NCBI GenBank assembly: GCA_964403785.1
Contig: CAYOHM010000017.1
Span: 1-31,182, forward strand
DNA: 31,182 bases
Direction of reading: 5' to 3'
From: MGBC120314 sp964403785
Lineage (GTDB): Bacteria > Bacillota > Clostridia > Lachnospirales > Lachnospiraceae
This document shows positions 15,885-23,573 of the stretch, piece after piece (the stretch's first letter is position 1; every line of letters starts with the position of its first letter). A program made the position numbers and the translations under genes. The notes beneath the pieces were generated by a model. It was given only the letters and a program-made list of their open reading frames with translations. It ran no database searches and had not been told where the DNA came from.

Positions 15885-16661
15885 TTACATCATTCCCTGA
15901 ACCAACGCTAAAATCATATCCTGCATAAGCTCGTACAAATAATTGGCAACAACAGGAAGCATATATATAACAACATAAATAACTATAAGTCCTAACATAA
16001 TCTTAATCTGCATACCGACCACAAACATATTCATATGCGGTGCAATCTTTGCCATAATCGCAAGCACACAGTTTGTAAGGAGCATCGTTGCAAATACCGG
16101 CAGGCTGATTCGAAAGCCTATAACCATATACTGGGTTATGAATCCCAGCACCGTACTGTAAAGCGAAGAATTAACCGTCATTTCTCCGACAGAAATATAG
16201 CGGAAGGTTTCGATGATTGCCGAAATCAAATACCTGTGCATCCCCGATGCGATAAGCAGGAGCATCAAAATATAGTAATAAATGGAGCCCACTATACCAT
16301 TCTGTGTATTATTAGTGGGGTCCATTACCGAAGCCATCGCAAGACCTATATCCATATCTATGAATCTTCCGGCGAAATGGATAATCTGCATCGTCATATT
16401 GCATACGGCGCCAATCAGAAGGCCGACAACAACCTCCTTAAGCACCAGCGCGGCATATCCGATTACGCCCACATATTCAACCTCCATTTCCGGATAAAGC
16501 TCCAGAACGATAATGGAAACAAAAATCGCGAACCCGACTTTAATTCTTCTCGGCGTATTTGTTGTATTAAAAAAAGGTGCAACATAGACAAAACTTGCAA
16601 TCCTTACAAAAATCAGCAGAAAAATCTCCCACTGTGCGAAATAAGTATCGTATGATAACAT
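15885..16661 (-). CDS. fliR: Flagellar export gate protein FliR
   Basis: A 258-residue, highly hydrophobic protein with about six membrane helices, part of the FliPQR export pore. Conserved stretches include IFLLIFVRIASFVYVAPFF near the N-terminus and MDIGLAMASVMDPTNNTQNG in the middle. I chose the ATG at 16661 because AAGGTG lies six bases upstream. A GTG at 16670 overlapping the fliQ stop would add three residues. The gene overlaps or abuts fliQ and flhB, so the three are translationally linked. Confidence 0.95.
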   Translation of the reverse strand: MLSYDTYFAQWEIFLLIFVRIASFVYVAPFFNTTNTPRRIKVGFAIFVSIIVLELYPEMEVEYVGVIGYAALVLKEVVVGLLIGAVCNMTMQIIHFAGRFIDMDIGLAMASVMDPTNNTQNGIVGSIYYYILMLLLIASGMHRYLISAIIETFRYISVGEMTVNSSLYSTVLGFITQYMVIGFRISLPVFATMLLTNCVLAIMAKIAPHMNMFVVGMQIKIMLGLIVIYVVIYMLPVVANYLYELMQDMILALVQGMM

Positions 16662-16666
16662 CTGCT

Positions 16667-16936
16667 TCACCTTATGTACGTTGCAAAATTAGACCACAGC
16701 GTCTCGACAAAAGTTCCGATGGTATTCGCCATCCATGAGCCAAGCAGCATTAGCGATAAGAATATAGCCAAAAGCTTCGGAACAAATGTAAGCGTCTGCT
16801 CCTGAATAGAAGTTAAGGTCTGAAAAAGACTGACTATCAGACCAACAATAAGCGAAACAAGAAGCAGCGGCAGCGCCGTTTTGAGAATAACCCATATTGT
16901 TTCCCTTGCAACCGTAAGTACCTCACCCTGAGACAT
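16667..16936 (-). CDS. fliQ: Flagellar export gate protein FliQ
   Basis: An 89-residue protein with two membrane helices (about 14-35 and 49-72) and the usual FliQ core (VSLFQTLTSIQEQTLTFVPK). FliQ packs around FliP in the export gate. It has a strong AAAGGAGG ribosome binding site and length typical of the family. A 41-base spacer separates it from fliP. Its TGA stop sits just before the fliR start. Confidence 0.96.
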   Translation of the reverse strand: MSQGEVLTVARETIWVILKTALPLLLVSLIVGLIVSLFQTLTSIQEQTLTFVPKLLAIFLSLMLLGSWMANTIGTFVETLWSNFATYIR

Positions 16937-16977
16937 AAAAAACCTCCTTTTAGCAATAAACGTCCTATCAGGCTAAC

Positions 16978-17796
16978 CTAATAGAACGTTGTAACCAAAT
17001 TCTGTATGACTAAATTCCAACCATCAACCATTACGAACAATAATACCTTAAACGGAAGTGAAATAATCGTCGGTGAAAGCATCATCATACCCATCGACAT
17101 AAGCGTTGACGCGACCACCATATCAATAATGATAAATGGTATATAAATTAAAAATCCAATTGTGAAAGCAATCCTAAGCTCACTTATAATAAAAGCAGGT
17201 ACTAAAACCGTAAACGGAATATCATCATAATCCTCGATATCCTCAAGCTGTGCAATATCCACAAAGGTCTTAATATCCTGATCAGGTGTCTGTCTGATCA
17301 TAAACTCCCTTAAGGGAACTATTCCCCTATCCCATGCCTCCTGTGCAGTAATCTCGTTATTAGCCAGGGGCTGGAGTGCCACTTCATTAATCTCCGTAAA
17401 TGTAGGCATCATTATAAAAAAGGTCAAAAACAAAGCCAATCCGGTTAAAACCTGATTAGGCGGAACAGTCTGCGTTCCCATCGCAGTTCTTATAAAATGC
17501 AGAACAATTATAATACGTGTAAAGGAGGTCAGCATTATCAGAAGTGACGGTGCAATTGATATTACCGTAAGCACCAGAAGCATCTGAAGTACGCTGGCTA
17601 AATCCTCTCCGTCTCCTGCCGCAATTCCGATACTGATGATATTGCGCGAATCCTCATCATCCGAATCGTCTCCCGAAGGCTCCTCCATTGTTACTGCATC
17701 CATTATTCCAGTCGCATATACACTATTCTTATAAGTAGATGAAATCGACAAAGCGACCAATAACGTAAGAAAAATCTTACATATCACTTTCTTCAT
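16978..17796 (-). CDS. fliP: Flagellar export gate protein FliP
   Basis: A 272-residue protein. The ATG at 17796 is preferred because AGGTGA lies six bases upstream; a GTG at 17802 would add two residues. An N-terminal signal peptide (MKKVICKIFLTLLVALSISS) is followed by an acidic periplasmic-type stretch. The conserved FliP domain comes next: LLIMLTSFTRIIIVLHFIRT, GTQTVPPNQVLTGLALFLTF, IDMVVASTLMSMGMMMLSP. Five FliP subunits form the core of the export pore. The start overlaps the end of fliO by 20 bases. Confidence 0.97.
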   Translation of the reverse strand: MKKVICKIFLTLLVALSISSTYKNSVYATGIMDAVTMEEPSGDDSDDEDSRNIISIGIAAGDGEDLASVLQMLLVLTVISIAPSLLIMLTSFTRIIIVLHFIRTAMGTQTVPPNQVLTGLALFLTFFIMMPTFTEINEVALQPLANNEITAQEAWDRGIVPLREFMIRQTPDQDIKTFVDIAQLEDIEDYDDIPFTVLVPAFIISELRIAFTIGFLIYIPFIIIDMVVASTLMSMGMMMLSPTIISLPFKVLLFVMVDGWNLVIQNLVTTFY

Positions 17797-18172
17797 TATC
17801 ACTCACCTGTCCGTTTTTCTTAAATTTATCAAGTATGTCCTTAAATGACTCAGCATTAAATTTATTTGTACCGTCACTCTTAAATTCAAGGCTTGAGCCG
17901 TCAAGCTCACACAGATATGTAATAGTATCCTTGCCAACCCCTATGGCAAAATACTTATCGCCTATGTTAATTATCTGGATGTACTTTGATGCTGATATAC
18001 TGACAGTTTCCATAATCTTAATATTCCTGCCTGCCATCTGCTGCTTCTTGTACGAACCGGCAAATCTGGTTGTCCAGTAGGTTAGAAACAGTACAAATAT
18101 AAACACAACAAGAACAGTCAGAAATTGTGAAATTGAACGAACAGCACCATTAGTGACCGTAAATAAAATCAT
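17777..18172 (-). CDS. fliO: Flagellar biosynthesis protein FliO
   Basis: A 131-residue protein with one N-terminal membrane helix (about residues 12-33), a basic segment (RFAGSYKKQQMAGRNIKIME) and a small cytoplasmic beta domain (YIQIINIGDKYFAIGVGKDT). This is the FliO/FliZ (MopB) pattern. FliO assists FliP folding and oligomerisation during export-gate assembly. It has no strong ribosome binding site, starts two bases after the cheY stop, and overlaps fliP, so it is likely translated by coupling. The family is poorly conserved, so the name relies partly on position. Confidence 0.88.
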   Translation of the reverse strand: MILFTVTNGAVRSISQFLTVLVVFIFVLFLTYWTTRFAGSYKKQQMAGRNIKIMETVSISASKYIQIINIGDKYFAIGVGKDTITYLCELDGSSLEFKSDGTNKFNAESFKDILDKFKKNGQVSDNEESDM

Positions 18173-18174
18173 TA

Positions 18175-18537
18175 TTATCCGACTACTTTCTTGACAGCTT
18201 CAATAACACGATCTGCCTGGAATGGCTTAACAATAAAATCCTTAGCTCCTGACTGGATTGACTCGATAACCATTGCCTGCTGTCCCATTGCAGAACACAT
18301 AATTATACAGGCACCCGGGTCACCCTCCTTAATCTTCTTAAGAGCCTGAATTCCATCCATCTCCGGCATAGTAATATCCATAAGAACAAGGTCCGGCTTA
18401 AGCTCGTTATACTTCTCAACTGCCTTAAGACCATTTTCTGCCTCACCGACTACGTTATAACCGTTCTTTGATAAGATGTCCTTAATCATCATTCGCATAA
18501 ATGCTGCATCATCGCACACTAAAATGTTCTTTGCCAT
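18175..18537 (-). CDS. cheY: Chemotaxis response regulator CheY
   Basis: A 120-residue single receiver domain. The acidic pair Asp9/Asp10, phospho-acceptor Asp54 (LVLMDITMPEMDG), Ser/Thr position (IIMCSAMGQ) and Lys in AKDFIVKPF are all present. CheY-P carries the signal from CheA to the FliM/FliY switch. The gene lies between fliY and fliO exactly as in B. subtilis. TAGGAG precedes the ATG. The close link to fliY fits FliY being a CheY-P phosphatase. Confidence 0.97.
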   Translation of the reverse strand: MAKNILVCDDAAFMRMMIKDILSKNGYNVVGEAENGLKAVEKYNELKPDLVLMDITMPEMDGIQALKKIKEGDPGACIIMCSAMGQQAMVIESIQSGAKDFIVKPFQADRVIEAVKKVVG

Positions 18538-18621
18538 ACTAATAATCTCCTATTATAAGTTGTTATCAAGTAATGATATAATATTATACAATATAGACTT
18601 AAAAAATCATATATTTTTTTA
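18538..18621 (-). other. Very AT-rich spacer between fliY and cheY
   Basis: These 84 bases are almost entirely A and T. They contain two TATAAT sequences on the minus strand (18583-18588 and 18552-18557), but neither has a convincing -35 box at the right distance. There is no clear terminator hairpin. A weak internal promoter for cheY is possible; otherwise I see nothing. Confidence 0.35.
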
Positions 18622-19988
18622 TTATTTTATTACTTCTGTAATTCTTACACCAAAGCTCTCCTCAATTACAACTACCTCGCCCTTAGCAACATACTTGCCG
18701 TTGACAAGTACATCTATCGGCTCGCCTGCAATCTTGTTAAGCTCAACAATAGTTCCGGGAGCGAACTCAAGAATATCCGCAATGGACTTGTGAGTTCTTC
18801 CAAGTTCAACAGTAACCTCCAAAGGAACATCCATAATAAGATTGATATTTTCCTTCTGTGTTACAGCAGCCAAATCAGGGTTAAATGCCTGGAAGGATGC
18901 ATGCTGAACATTTACGTCACCCTGCATAGGATAGCCCATCATTGGTTGTCCGTAAGGCATTCCCATCATCGGCTGTCCATAAGGCATCGGTGCGCCCATA
19001 GGTGCACCCNNNNNNNNNNNNNNNNNNNNNNNNNNNNNNNNNNNNNNNNNNNNNNNNNNNNNNNNNNNNNNNNNNNNNNNNNNNNNNNNNNNNNNNNNNN
19101 NNNNNNNNNAGGCATTCCCATCATCGGCTGTCCATAAGGCATCGGTGCGCCCATAGGTGCACCCATAGGAGCGCCCTGCATACCCTGTGCAGGTGTCTGG
19201 ACCGGTGCTGCCGGTGCAGGCTGCGGCGCAGGACTTACAGGCTGCGGTGCCGGGCTTGGTGCCGGAGCAGGAGCCGACGGCTGCGGTGCTGCCGGTGTTT
19301 CGGATGCTGACGGAGCAAACATACTGTATAACTCTCTTGCAAAATCCATTGGATAAAGCTGCATAAGCTCACTATCAATAAGATCTCCAATCTGCATTTT
19401 AAAGGATACCTTAACAAAAGTTTTGTTAAGGAATTCAGGTTTATCATATGAACCATCCGATGTTAAGTCAACAAGACTTGCTGTCGGAGGTGTAATATCG
19501 ATTTTGCGGTTAAGCATTGATGAAAGTGATGTGGATGCAGAACCCATCATCTGATTCATTGCCTCACCGATTGCACTCAGATGCAGCTCCCCTAACGGCT
19601 CATCTGTAATCTGACCGCTGCCTCCCATCATAAGATCTGTTATTATCTTAACATCATCTTCTTTAAGTACGAGTACATTGTTGCCATCCAATCCCTCCTT
19701 ATATGAAATATGCATAAGCACACATGGCTTTTCATATTCACCGGAAAGTGTGTCCCATGTCATATATGAGACCATAGGCGTCGTAATGTTAACCTTTTGG
19801 TTAAGCAGCGAGCTTAAGGTTGTTGCTGCCGTTCCCATGCTGATGTTGGAAACTTCCCCTAACGCATCCTCCTCCTCAGGTGTAAGTCTGTCCTCTACCA
19901 CCTGTGTGGATGCTCCGGATGATGAATCATCAAGTGACATACCGTTAAGTAATGCATTGATTTCATCCTGCGATAGCATTCCGTCCAT
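18622..19988 (-). CDS. fliY: Motor switch phosphatase FliY, interrupted by an assembly gap
   Basis: FliY of Gram-positive type: a switch-ring protein that also dephosphorylates CheY-P. The N-terminus MLSQDEINALLNGM is a CheY-P binding peptide. Two CheC-like phosphatase sites are intact: DALGEVSN with x22-P, and SAIGEAMN with x22-P. A Pro/Ala linker and a Met/Gly/Pro repeat region (GAPM and MPYGQPMMG units) follow. The C-terminal FliN domain (about 80 residues, VPLEVTVELGRT to FGVRITEVIK) is complete. A run of 100 N splits the repeat region and puts the halves in different frames. Merging the flanking 55-bp duplicates restores one frame of 403 residues. I do not regard it as a pseudogene. Confidence 0.93.
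18955..19164. repeat. 55-bp exact direct duplication flanking the gap
   Basis: Bases 18955-19009 and 19110-19164 are identical (starting aggcattcccatcatcggct). The copies touch the two edges of the N run. The offset between copies is 155 bases; deleting 155 brings both fliY halves into one frame. The local sequence is itself repetitive. A 27-bp unit occurs at 18935-18961 and 18962-18988 with four differences, and 12-bp GAPM-coding units lie beside it, which explains why an assembler would stop here. Confidence 0.9.
19010..19109. other. Assembly gap of exactly 100 N
   Basis: Exactly 100 undetermined bases, a conventional placeholder length, lie within the fliY linker. The true distance is unknown, and the flanking duplication suggests the two contigs actually overlap. 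Confidence 0.98.
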
Positions 19989-19995
19989 TTTATAT

Positions 19996-20976
19996 TCACT
20001 CCTCCTCTCTCAGTATCTCTGTGATACGAACTGCATAATTATCATTGAACGATCCGGGCAGTGCCGTGAACTTTCGAATATCACCTACATATATATCTAA
20101 TTCATCATCAACCCTACGATCAATTTTAATTATATCACCAAGCTGAAGATTGGCGAAATCAGCAACAGATATTGTGCTTTTTCCCAAAACTGCCTTAATC
20201 GGAACCTGCGCTTTGGAAATAAGCGTCTCAATTGCATCACCATACGTCTTGTCATCCTTGTCCTGCATTGTAGAAAACCAATACTTGGTATTGAGCTTAT
20301 CCATAACTCCCTCAAGGCAGGTATACGGAAGACATATATTCATAAGTCCACTCACATCACCAATCTTTAATGAAATAGTAATGATTGCAATCGTCTCACT
20401 CGGCGAAATGATCTGAGCAAACTGTGAATTTGTTTCAATTCTCTCAAGACGCGGATTGATTTCAACAACATTTTTCCACGGCTCTCTGAGCAAGTTAACG
20501 CAAATAGTAAAAATTCTTTCAAGGATGGATAATTCTATCTCAGAAAAATCCCTGTTTCTCTCAAGTGCACTGCCCTCTCCTCCAAGAAGCCTGTCAATAA
20601 TCGCATAACCGATATTAGCTCCCAGCTCCATAATCACATTGCCCTTAAGCGGTGAAAAATTAACAACCCCAAGCAAAACCGGATTAGAAAGCGCATTTGA
20701 AAATTCTGAATAAATAACTACTTCTGAATTCATTACATCCACCTGAACCGACTTTCTCAGGTATGCCGGCAGTTCTGTCGACAAAAGGCGTCCGTAATGT
20801 TCAAAAATAATCTCAAGTGTCCTTAAATGTTCCTTTGAGAACTTGGATGGTCTTGCAAAATCATAATTCTTAACCTGTTTCTCATTTTGATTTTTCATAT
20901 CATCCATATCAAATTCGCCGCTGCTTATTTGATTCAGGAGTCGGTCAATCTCCTCCTGGGACATGACATCTGCCAT
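19996..20976 (-). CDS. fliM: Flagellar motor switch protein FliM
   Basis: A 326-residue FliM. The N-terminal CheY-P binding motif is MSQEEIDRLLNQ. The middle CheC-like domain (about 45-235) lacks the phosphatase residues, as normal for FliM, and includes the conserved GGEGSALERNRDFSEIE segment. The C-terminal FliN-like domain (about 245-322, KAVLGKSTISVADFANLQLG) docks with FliY. It has a strong GGAGGTGAG ribosome binding site and is followed by fliY after seven bases. Confidence 0.97.
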   Translation of the reverse strand: MADVMSQEEIDRLLNQISSGEFDMDDMKNQNEKQVKNYDFARPSKFSKEHLRTLEIIFEHYGRLLSTELPAYLRKSVQVDVMNSEVVIYSEFSNALSNPVLLGVVNFSPLKGNVIMELGANIGYAIIDRLLGGEGSALERNRDFSEIELSILERIFTICVNLLREPWKNVVEINPRLERIETNSQFAQIISPSETIAIITISLKIGDVSGLMNICLPYTCLEGVMDKLNTKYWFSTMQDKDDKTYGDAIETLISKAQVPIKAVLGKSTISVADFANLQLGDIIKIDRRVDDELDIYVGDIRKFTALPGSFNDNYAVRITEILREEE

Positions 20977-21019
20977 CAGTTCTCACCTCCAATGCAAGAA
21001 AATAAATTACTAACAATAA

Positions 21020-21544
21020 TTACTGAACTACAAATGATGAAAATGATACTTCATAAATCATATCTGACTGGAACAAGTCACGCAGCTGCTGTAAAATTTC
21101 ATCACACATAGCTGACTTGGACTGAACCGCATTAGTATCATCATACTGTGATACAACATCATCTATAACTGAATTTATCTTCTGCATAGCATTATCAAAG
21201 CTGGCTGACAGCTTAGCATAATCAGCATTGGTTGTATCCAATGAAACAACGGTTGTGACAACCGCATAATGCTTCTTGCCGTCACTGCTTAAAAGCTGAA
21301 TCGTCTTGGATGTGGAAGAATCAGCAGTTGTAATCGTTCTGGCATCAATCTGGTCAATTGACAGGGTGCCCGTCTGAACATTGTATTCAGGCTTAAGCTC
21401 AAGGTCTATAATCCCTGCAATTTTGGTAATAAGATTGTTCGCCTTATTAGCTGTCGGTATGACAGAAAATATAATAAGTACATTTAAAACAAGATTAATA
21501 AGGCACAGTGTTAAAATAATAATATTTAATGTATTCTTTTTCAT
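21020..21544 (-). CDS. fliL: Flagellar basal body-associated protein FliL
   Basis: A 174-residue protein with a basic N-terminus (MKKNTLN), one membrane helix (about 6-27) and an extracytoplasmic domain ending in a short hydrophobic tail (YEVSFSSFVVQ). FliL associates with the stator and supports motor torque. I chose the ATG at 21544 because family members begin MKKN at the helix. A GTG at 21571 overlapping the motB stop would add nine residues but lacks a ribosome binding site. The AAGGAG here is rather far (12 bases). The position between motB and fliM fits FliL. Confidence 0.88.
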   Translation of the reverse strand: MKKNTLNIIILTLCLINLVLNVLIIFSVIPTANKANNLITKIAGIIDLELKPEYNVQTGTLSIDQIDARTITTADSSTSKTIQLLSSDGKKHYAVVTTVVSLDTTNADYAKLSASFDNAMQKINSVIDDVVSQYDDTNAVQSKSAMCDEILQQLRDLFQSDMIYEVSFSSFVVQ

Positions 21545-21570
21545 ATCCCATACTATCTCCTTAGCTGTCA

Positions 21571-22389
21571 CTAATTGGTTGTAAACGAGTTGTATATCTT
21601 AATCTCTACACGTCTGTTCTGTGCTCTGCCCTCCGCAGAGGAATTATCCGCAATAGGAACATACTCGCCACGTCCGGAATACTTCATATAAAGCGGATCT
21701 GCGCCGATTTCATCTCTAAAATATGTATACACTGAATATGCTCTGTACAGGGAAAGCATCTCATTATCAGGGTACTGTGCTGACTTAATAGGAACATTAT
21801 CGGTATGTCCAATAATTTCAACTATATATCCTTCGTAATCCAGTACAATAGAGCCTATTCCGTCAAGTATTTCAAGCGCTTCAGGCTTAAGATCCGACTT
21901 ACCCGAATCAAACAAAATACCGCCGTTGAGGTTAAGCATAACATAGGATGATGTCGTAACCATTTCAACCTCACTGGTAAGGTTATATTCCTCGAGCTTT
22001 TCTGAAATATACTCAGCCATTTCGAGGGATTCCTGAAGTTTTTCTTCCTCGATAAGTTCCATCGCTTCTTCAGTTGAACTCTTTTCGGTGGTAGTCTCAG
22101 AGTCTCCCTCTTCATTAAGGCCCATGGATGTATAATACTCACTCAACTCAGAGAGCTGGCTGACACCGCTTGATATAAGAACCCCTTCGTCCAAAGCCGA
22201 CCCGCCGCTTGGCAGGATGCTGAAGCTTGATTGAATGGATGCCATTACCGCCTGAAACTTCTCAACATCCGTACTTGACATTGAAAACAAAAGCACGAAG
22301 AAACAAAGCAGCAGGTTCATAAGATCACTGAAGGTCGCCATCCACGCCGGGGAACCGGCTGCAGGCGGATCTTCCTTCCTTTTTGCCAT
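21571..22389 (-). CDS. motB: Stator protein MotB
   Basis: A 272-residue MotB. The cytoplasmic start is followed by one membrane helix carrying the proton-binding Asp22 in PAWMATFSDLMNLLLCFFV. A linker and plug region (about 50-135) follows, then an OmpA-like peptidoglycan-binding domain (about 140-268) with EIIGHTDNVPI and GRAQNRRVEIKIY. It anchors the stator to the cell wall and couples ion flow to torque. Its ATG overlaps the motA stop by one base (TAATG). Confidence 0.96.
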   Translation of the reverse strand: MAKRKEDPPAAGSPAWMATFSDLMNLLLCFFVLLFSMSSTDVEKFQAVMASIQSSFSILPSGGSALDEGVLISSGVSQLSELSEYYTSMGLNEEGDSETTTEKSSTEEAMELIEEEKLQESLEMAEYISEKLEEYNLTSEVEMVTTSSYVMLNLNGGILFDSGKSDLKPEALEILDGIGSIVLDYEGYIVEIIGHTDNVPIKSAQYPDNEMLSLYRAYSVYTYFRDEIGADPLYMKYSGRGEYVPIADNSSAEGRAQNRRVEIKIYNSFTTN

Positions 22390-23198
22390 TATTCCTCACC
22401 TCCACCTGATTGTTCAGATGTTGCTGTTCTTTCCTTAGGTGCAAGGAAAGACTTAAGTTTTTCTTCAATTACTCGAGGATTCTCACCTGCCTGAATTGAC
22501 AGGATACCCTCAATTATTATTTCCATTGCATGCATTTCTGCATCATTATTGGCAGACAGCTTGCTTGATACTGGAGTACAAATCCAGTTTGCAAGAAGTG
22601 AGCCGTAAAAGGTGGTTACAAGAGCAACCGCCATGGAAGGTCCAACCGTGCTTACATCATCCAGTGATTTTAACATGTTAATAAGACCGATGAGCGTACC
22701 AATCATACCCCATGCAGGGCCGGCTGCTCCCAGTCCGTTCCAGAAATTAATATTGCCCTTATGTCTGACATCGACATTAACCATCTCCGTCTCCATAATG
22801 CTTCTTACAAGCTCAGGCTCAGTACCATCGACAACAAGAAGCAGGCCTTTCTTAAGGAAAGCATTATCAATATTAGCTGCTGTTTCCTCCAATGCAAGAA
22901 GACCTTCCTTACGGGCAACGTTAGAAAGATCAATTATATCAGTTATAACTTTCTGTGTATTAAATGCCGGCGCCTTGAATGTGAGAGTTACACTCTTAAT
23001 TCCGCTTAAGAATCCCTGCATACTGTTAGATGCAAGTGTCGCCATGAAAGCGCCGCCGTAAGTAATCAGTATTGACGGAATATCAATGAATGATGTTACA
23101 TTACCAAAAACAAATGTGCCTGCCGTAGAATCAAACGTTATACCAAAAATCATAAGTATAAACGCAGCAATAAGTCCAATCAGTGTTGCTATATCCAT
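22389..23198 (-). CDS. motA: Stator protein MotA
   Basis: A 269-residue MotA with four membrane helices (about 2-20, 32-50, 150-170, 184-205). The cytoplasmic loop has the conserved ARKEGLLALEE and the charged residues that contact FliG. The conserved Pro-containing segment is GPAWGMIGTLIGLINML. MotA and MotB form the ion-driven stator. In B. subtilis motAB lies outside the fla/che operon; here the pair is inside, between flbD and fliL, a common clostridial arrangement. GGCGGGTGA is the likely ribosome binding site. Confidence 0.96.
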   Translation of the reverse strand: MDIATLIGLIAAFILMIFGITFDSTAGTFVFGNVTSFIDIPSILITYGGAFMATLASNSMQGFLSGIKSVTLTFKAPAFNTQKVITDIIDLSNVARKEGLLALEETAANIDNAFLKKGLLLVVDGTEPELVRSIMETEMVNVDVRHKGNINFWNGLGAAGPAWGMIGTLIGLINMLKSLDDVSTVGPSMAVALVTTFYGSLLANWICTPVSSKLSANNDAEMHAMEIIIEGILSIQAGENPRVIEEKLKSFLAPKERTATSEQSGGGEE

Positions 23199-23229
23199 TT
23201 ATGTTCACCCGCCTAAAATTATCTATAGT

Positions 23230-23421
23230 CTAAATATCCCCTGTAAAAAGTCTTCTCTTATAGTCAATCACGAGCTGCTTGACATCCGTTCTGCTCTCCT
23301 TAACCACCAGCTTCCTGCCGGTTGTAAGCGTAACCACAGTGTCCGGAGTCTCCTCAACCGTTTCTATAAGTTCAGCATTAACCATAATCTGCGTATCATT
23401 AAGTCTTGTAAGTTCTATCAA
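23230..23421 (-). CDS. flbD: FlbD family flagellar protein
   Basis: A 63-residue protein (MIELTRLNDTQIMVNAELIE, then VVTLTTGRKLVVKES and VIDYKRRLF), the short FlbD/SwrD type found after flgE. In B. subtilis SwrD increases flagellar torque. The start codon is TTG, with GGAGGG six bases upstream. It directly follows the TAG of an 11-codon mini-ORF. It is 31 bases before motA. Confidence 0.9.
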   Translation of the reverse strand: MIELTRLNDTQIMVNAELIETVEETPDTVVTLTTGRKLVVKESRTDVKQLVIDYKRRLFTGDI

Positions 23422-23457
23422 CTAAAGCCCTCCAAGCACGCCAAATGTAAAAGGCAT
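23422..23457 (-). CDS. 11-codon mini-ORF upstream of flbD
   Basis: A short reading frame, MPFTFGVLGGL then TAG, with GAGGGG seven bases before its ATG. Its stop touches the TTG start of flbD, and its last codons contain the flbD ribosome binding site. It lies right after a good promoter. It may be a leader peptide that couples translation to flbD, or chance. Expression is unproven. Confidence 0.35.
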   Translation of the reverse strand: MPFTFGVLGGL

Positions 23458-23475
23458 ACAAAATCCCCTCGTAGT

Positions 23476-23504
23476 ATTGTAACACATAATAATTATAAAT
23501 ACAA
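23476..23504 (-). promoter_or_regulatory. Strong internal sigma-A-type promoter before flbD-motAB
   Basis: On the minus strand: -35 TTGTAT (23499-23504), a 17-base spacer, -10 TACAAT (23476-23481), and an extended TG one base before the -10. The predicted start is near 23469, only about 12 bases before the mini-ORF ATG. It is the best internal promoter match I see in the operon. Confidence 0.6.
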
Positions 23505-23509
23505 GACAA

Positions 23510-23551
23510 GGTCAGAACAAATAATTTGTATACAAAAAATTTGTCCTGACC
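23510..23551 (-). terminator. Hairpin after flgE (possible attenuator or terminator)
   Basis: Thirteen paired bases (GGTCAGGACAAAT with ATTTGTTCTGACC, one G-U pair in the minus-strand RNA) enclose a 16-base loop that itself contains the palindrome TTTGTATACAAA. The transcript continues TTGTCTTGTATTT, which is U-rich but not a clean U-run. It starts 22 bases after the flgE stop. It may partly stop transcription or protect the flgE message from decay. Confidence 0.5.
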
Positions 23552-23573
23552 CGTGTATATTTAAGTTTCACAG

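Noticed and set aside
18622..18999. Separate fliN gene
   Set aside because: It begins inside the Met/Gly/Pro repeat next to an assembly gap and joins fliY in frame once the 55-bp duplicate is merged.
19002..19310. Plus-strand frames across the N gap
   Set aside because: They run through undetermined bases and oppose a well-supported fliY.
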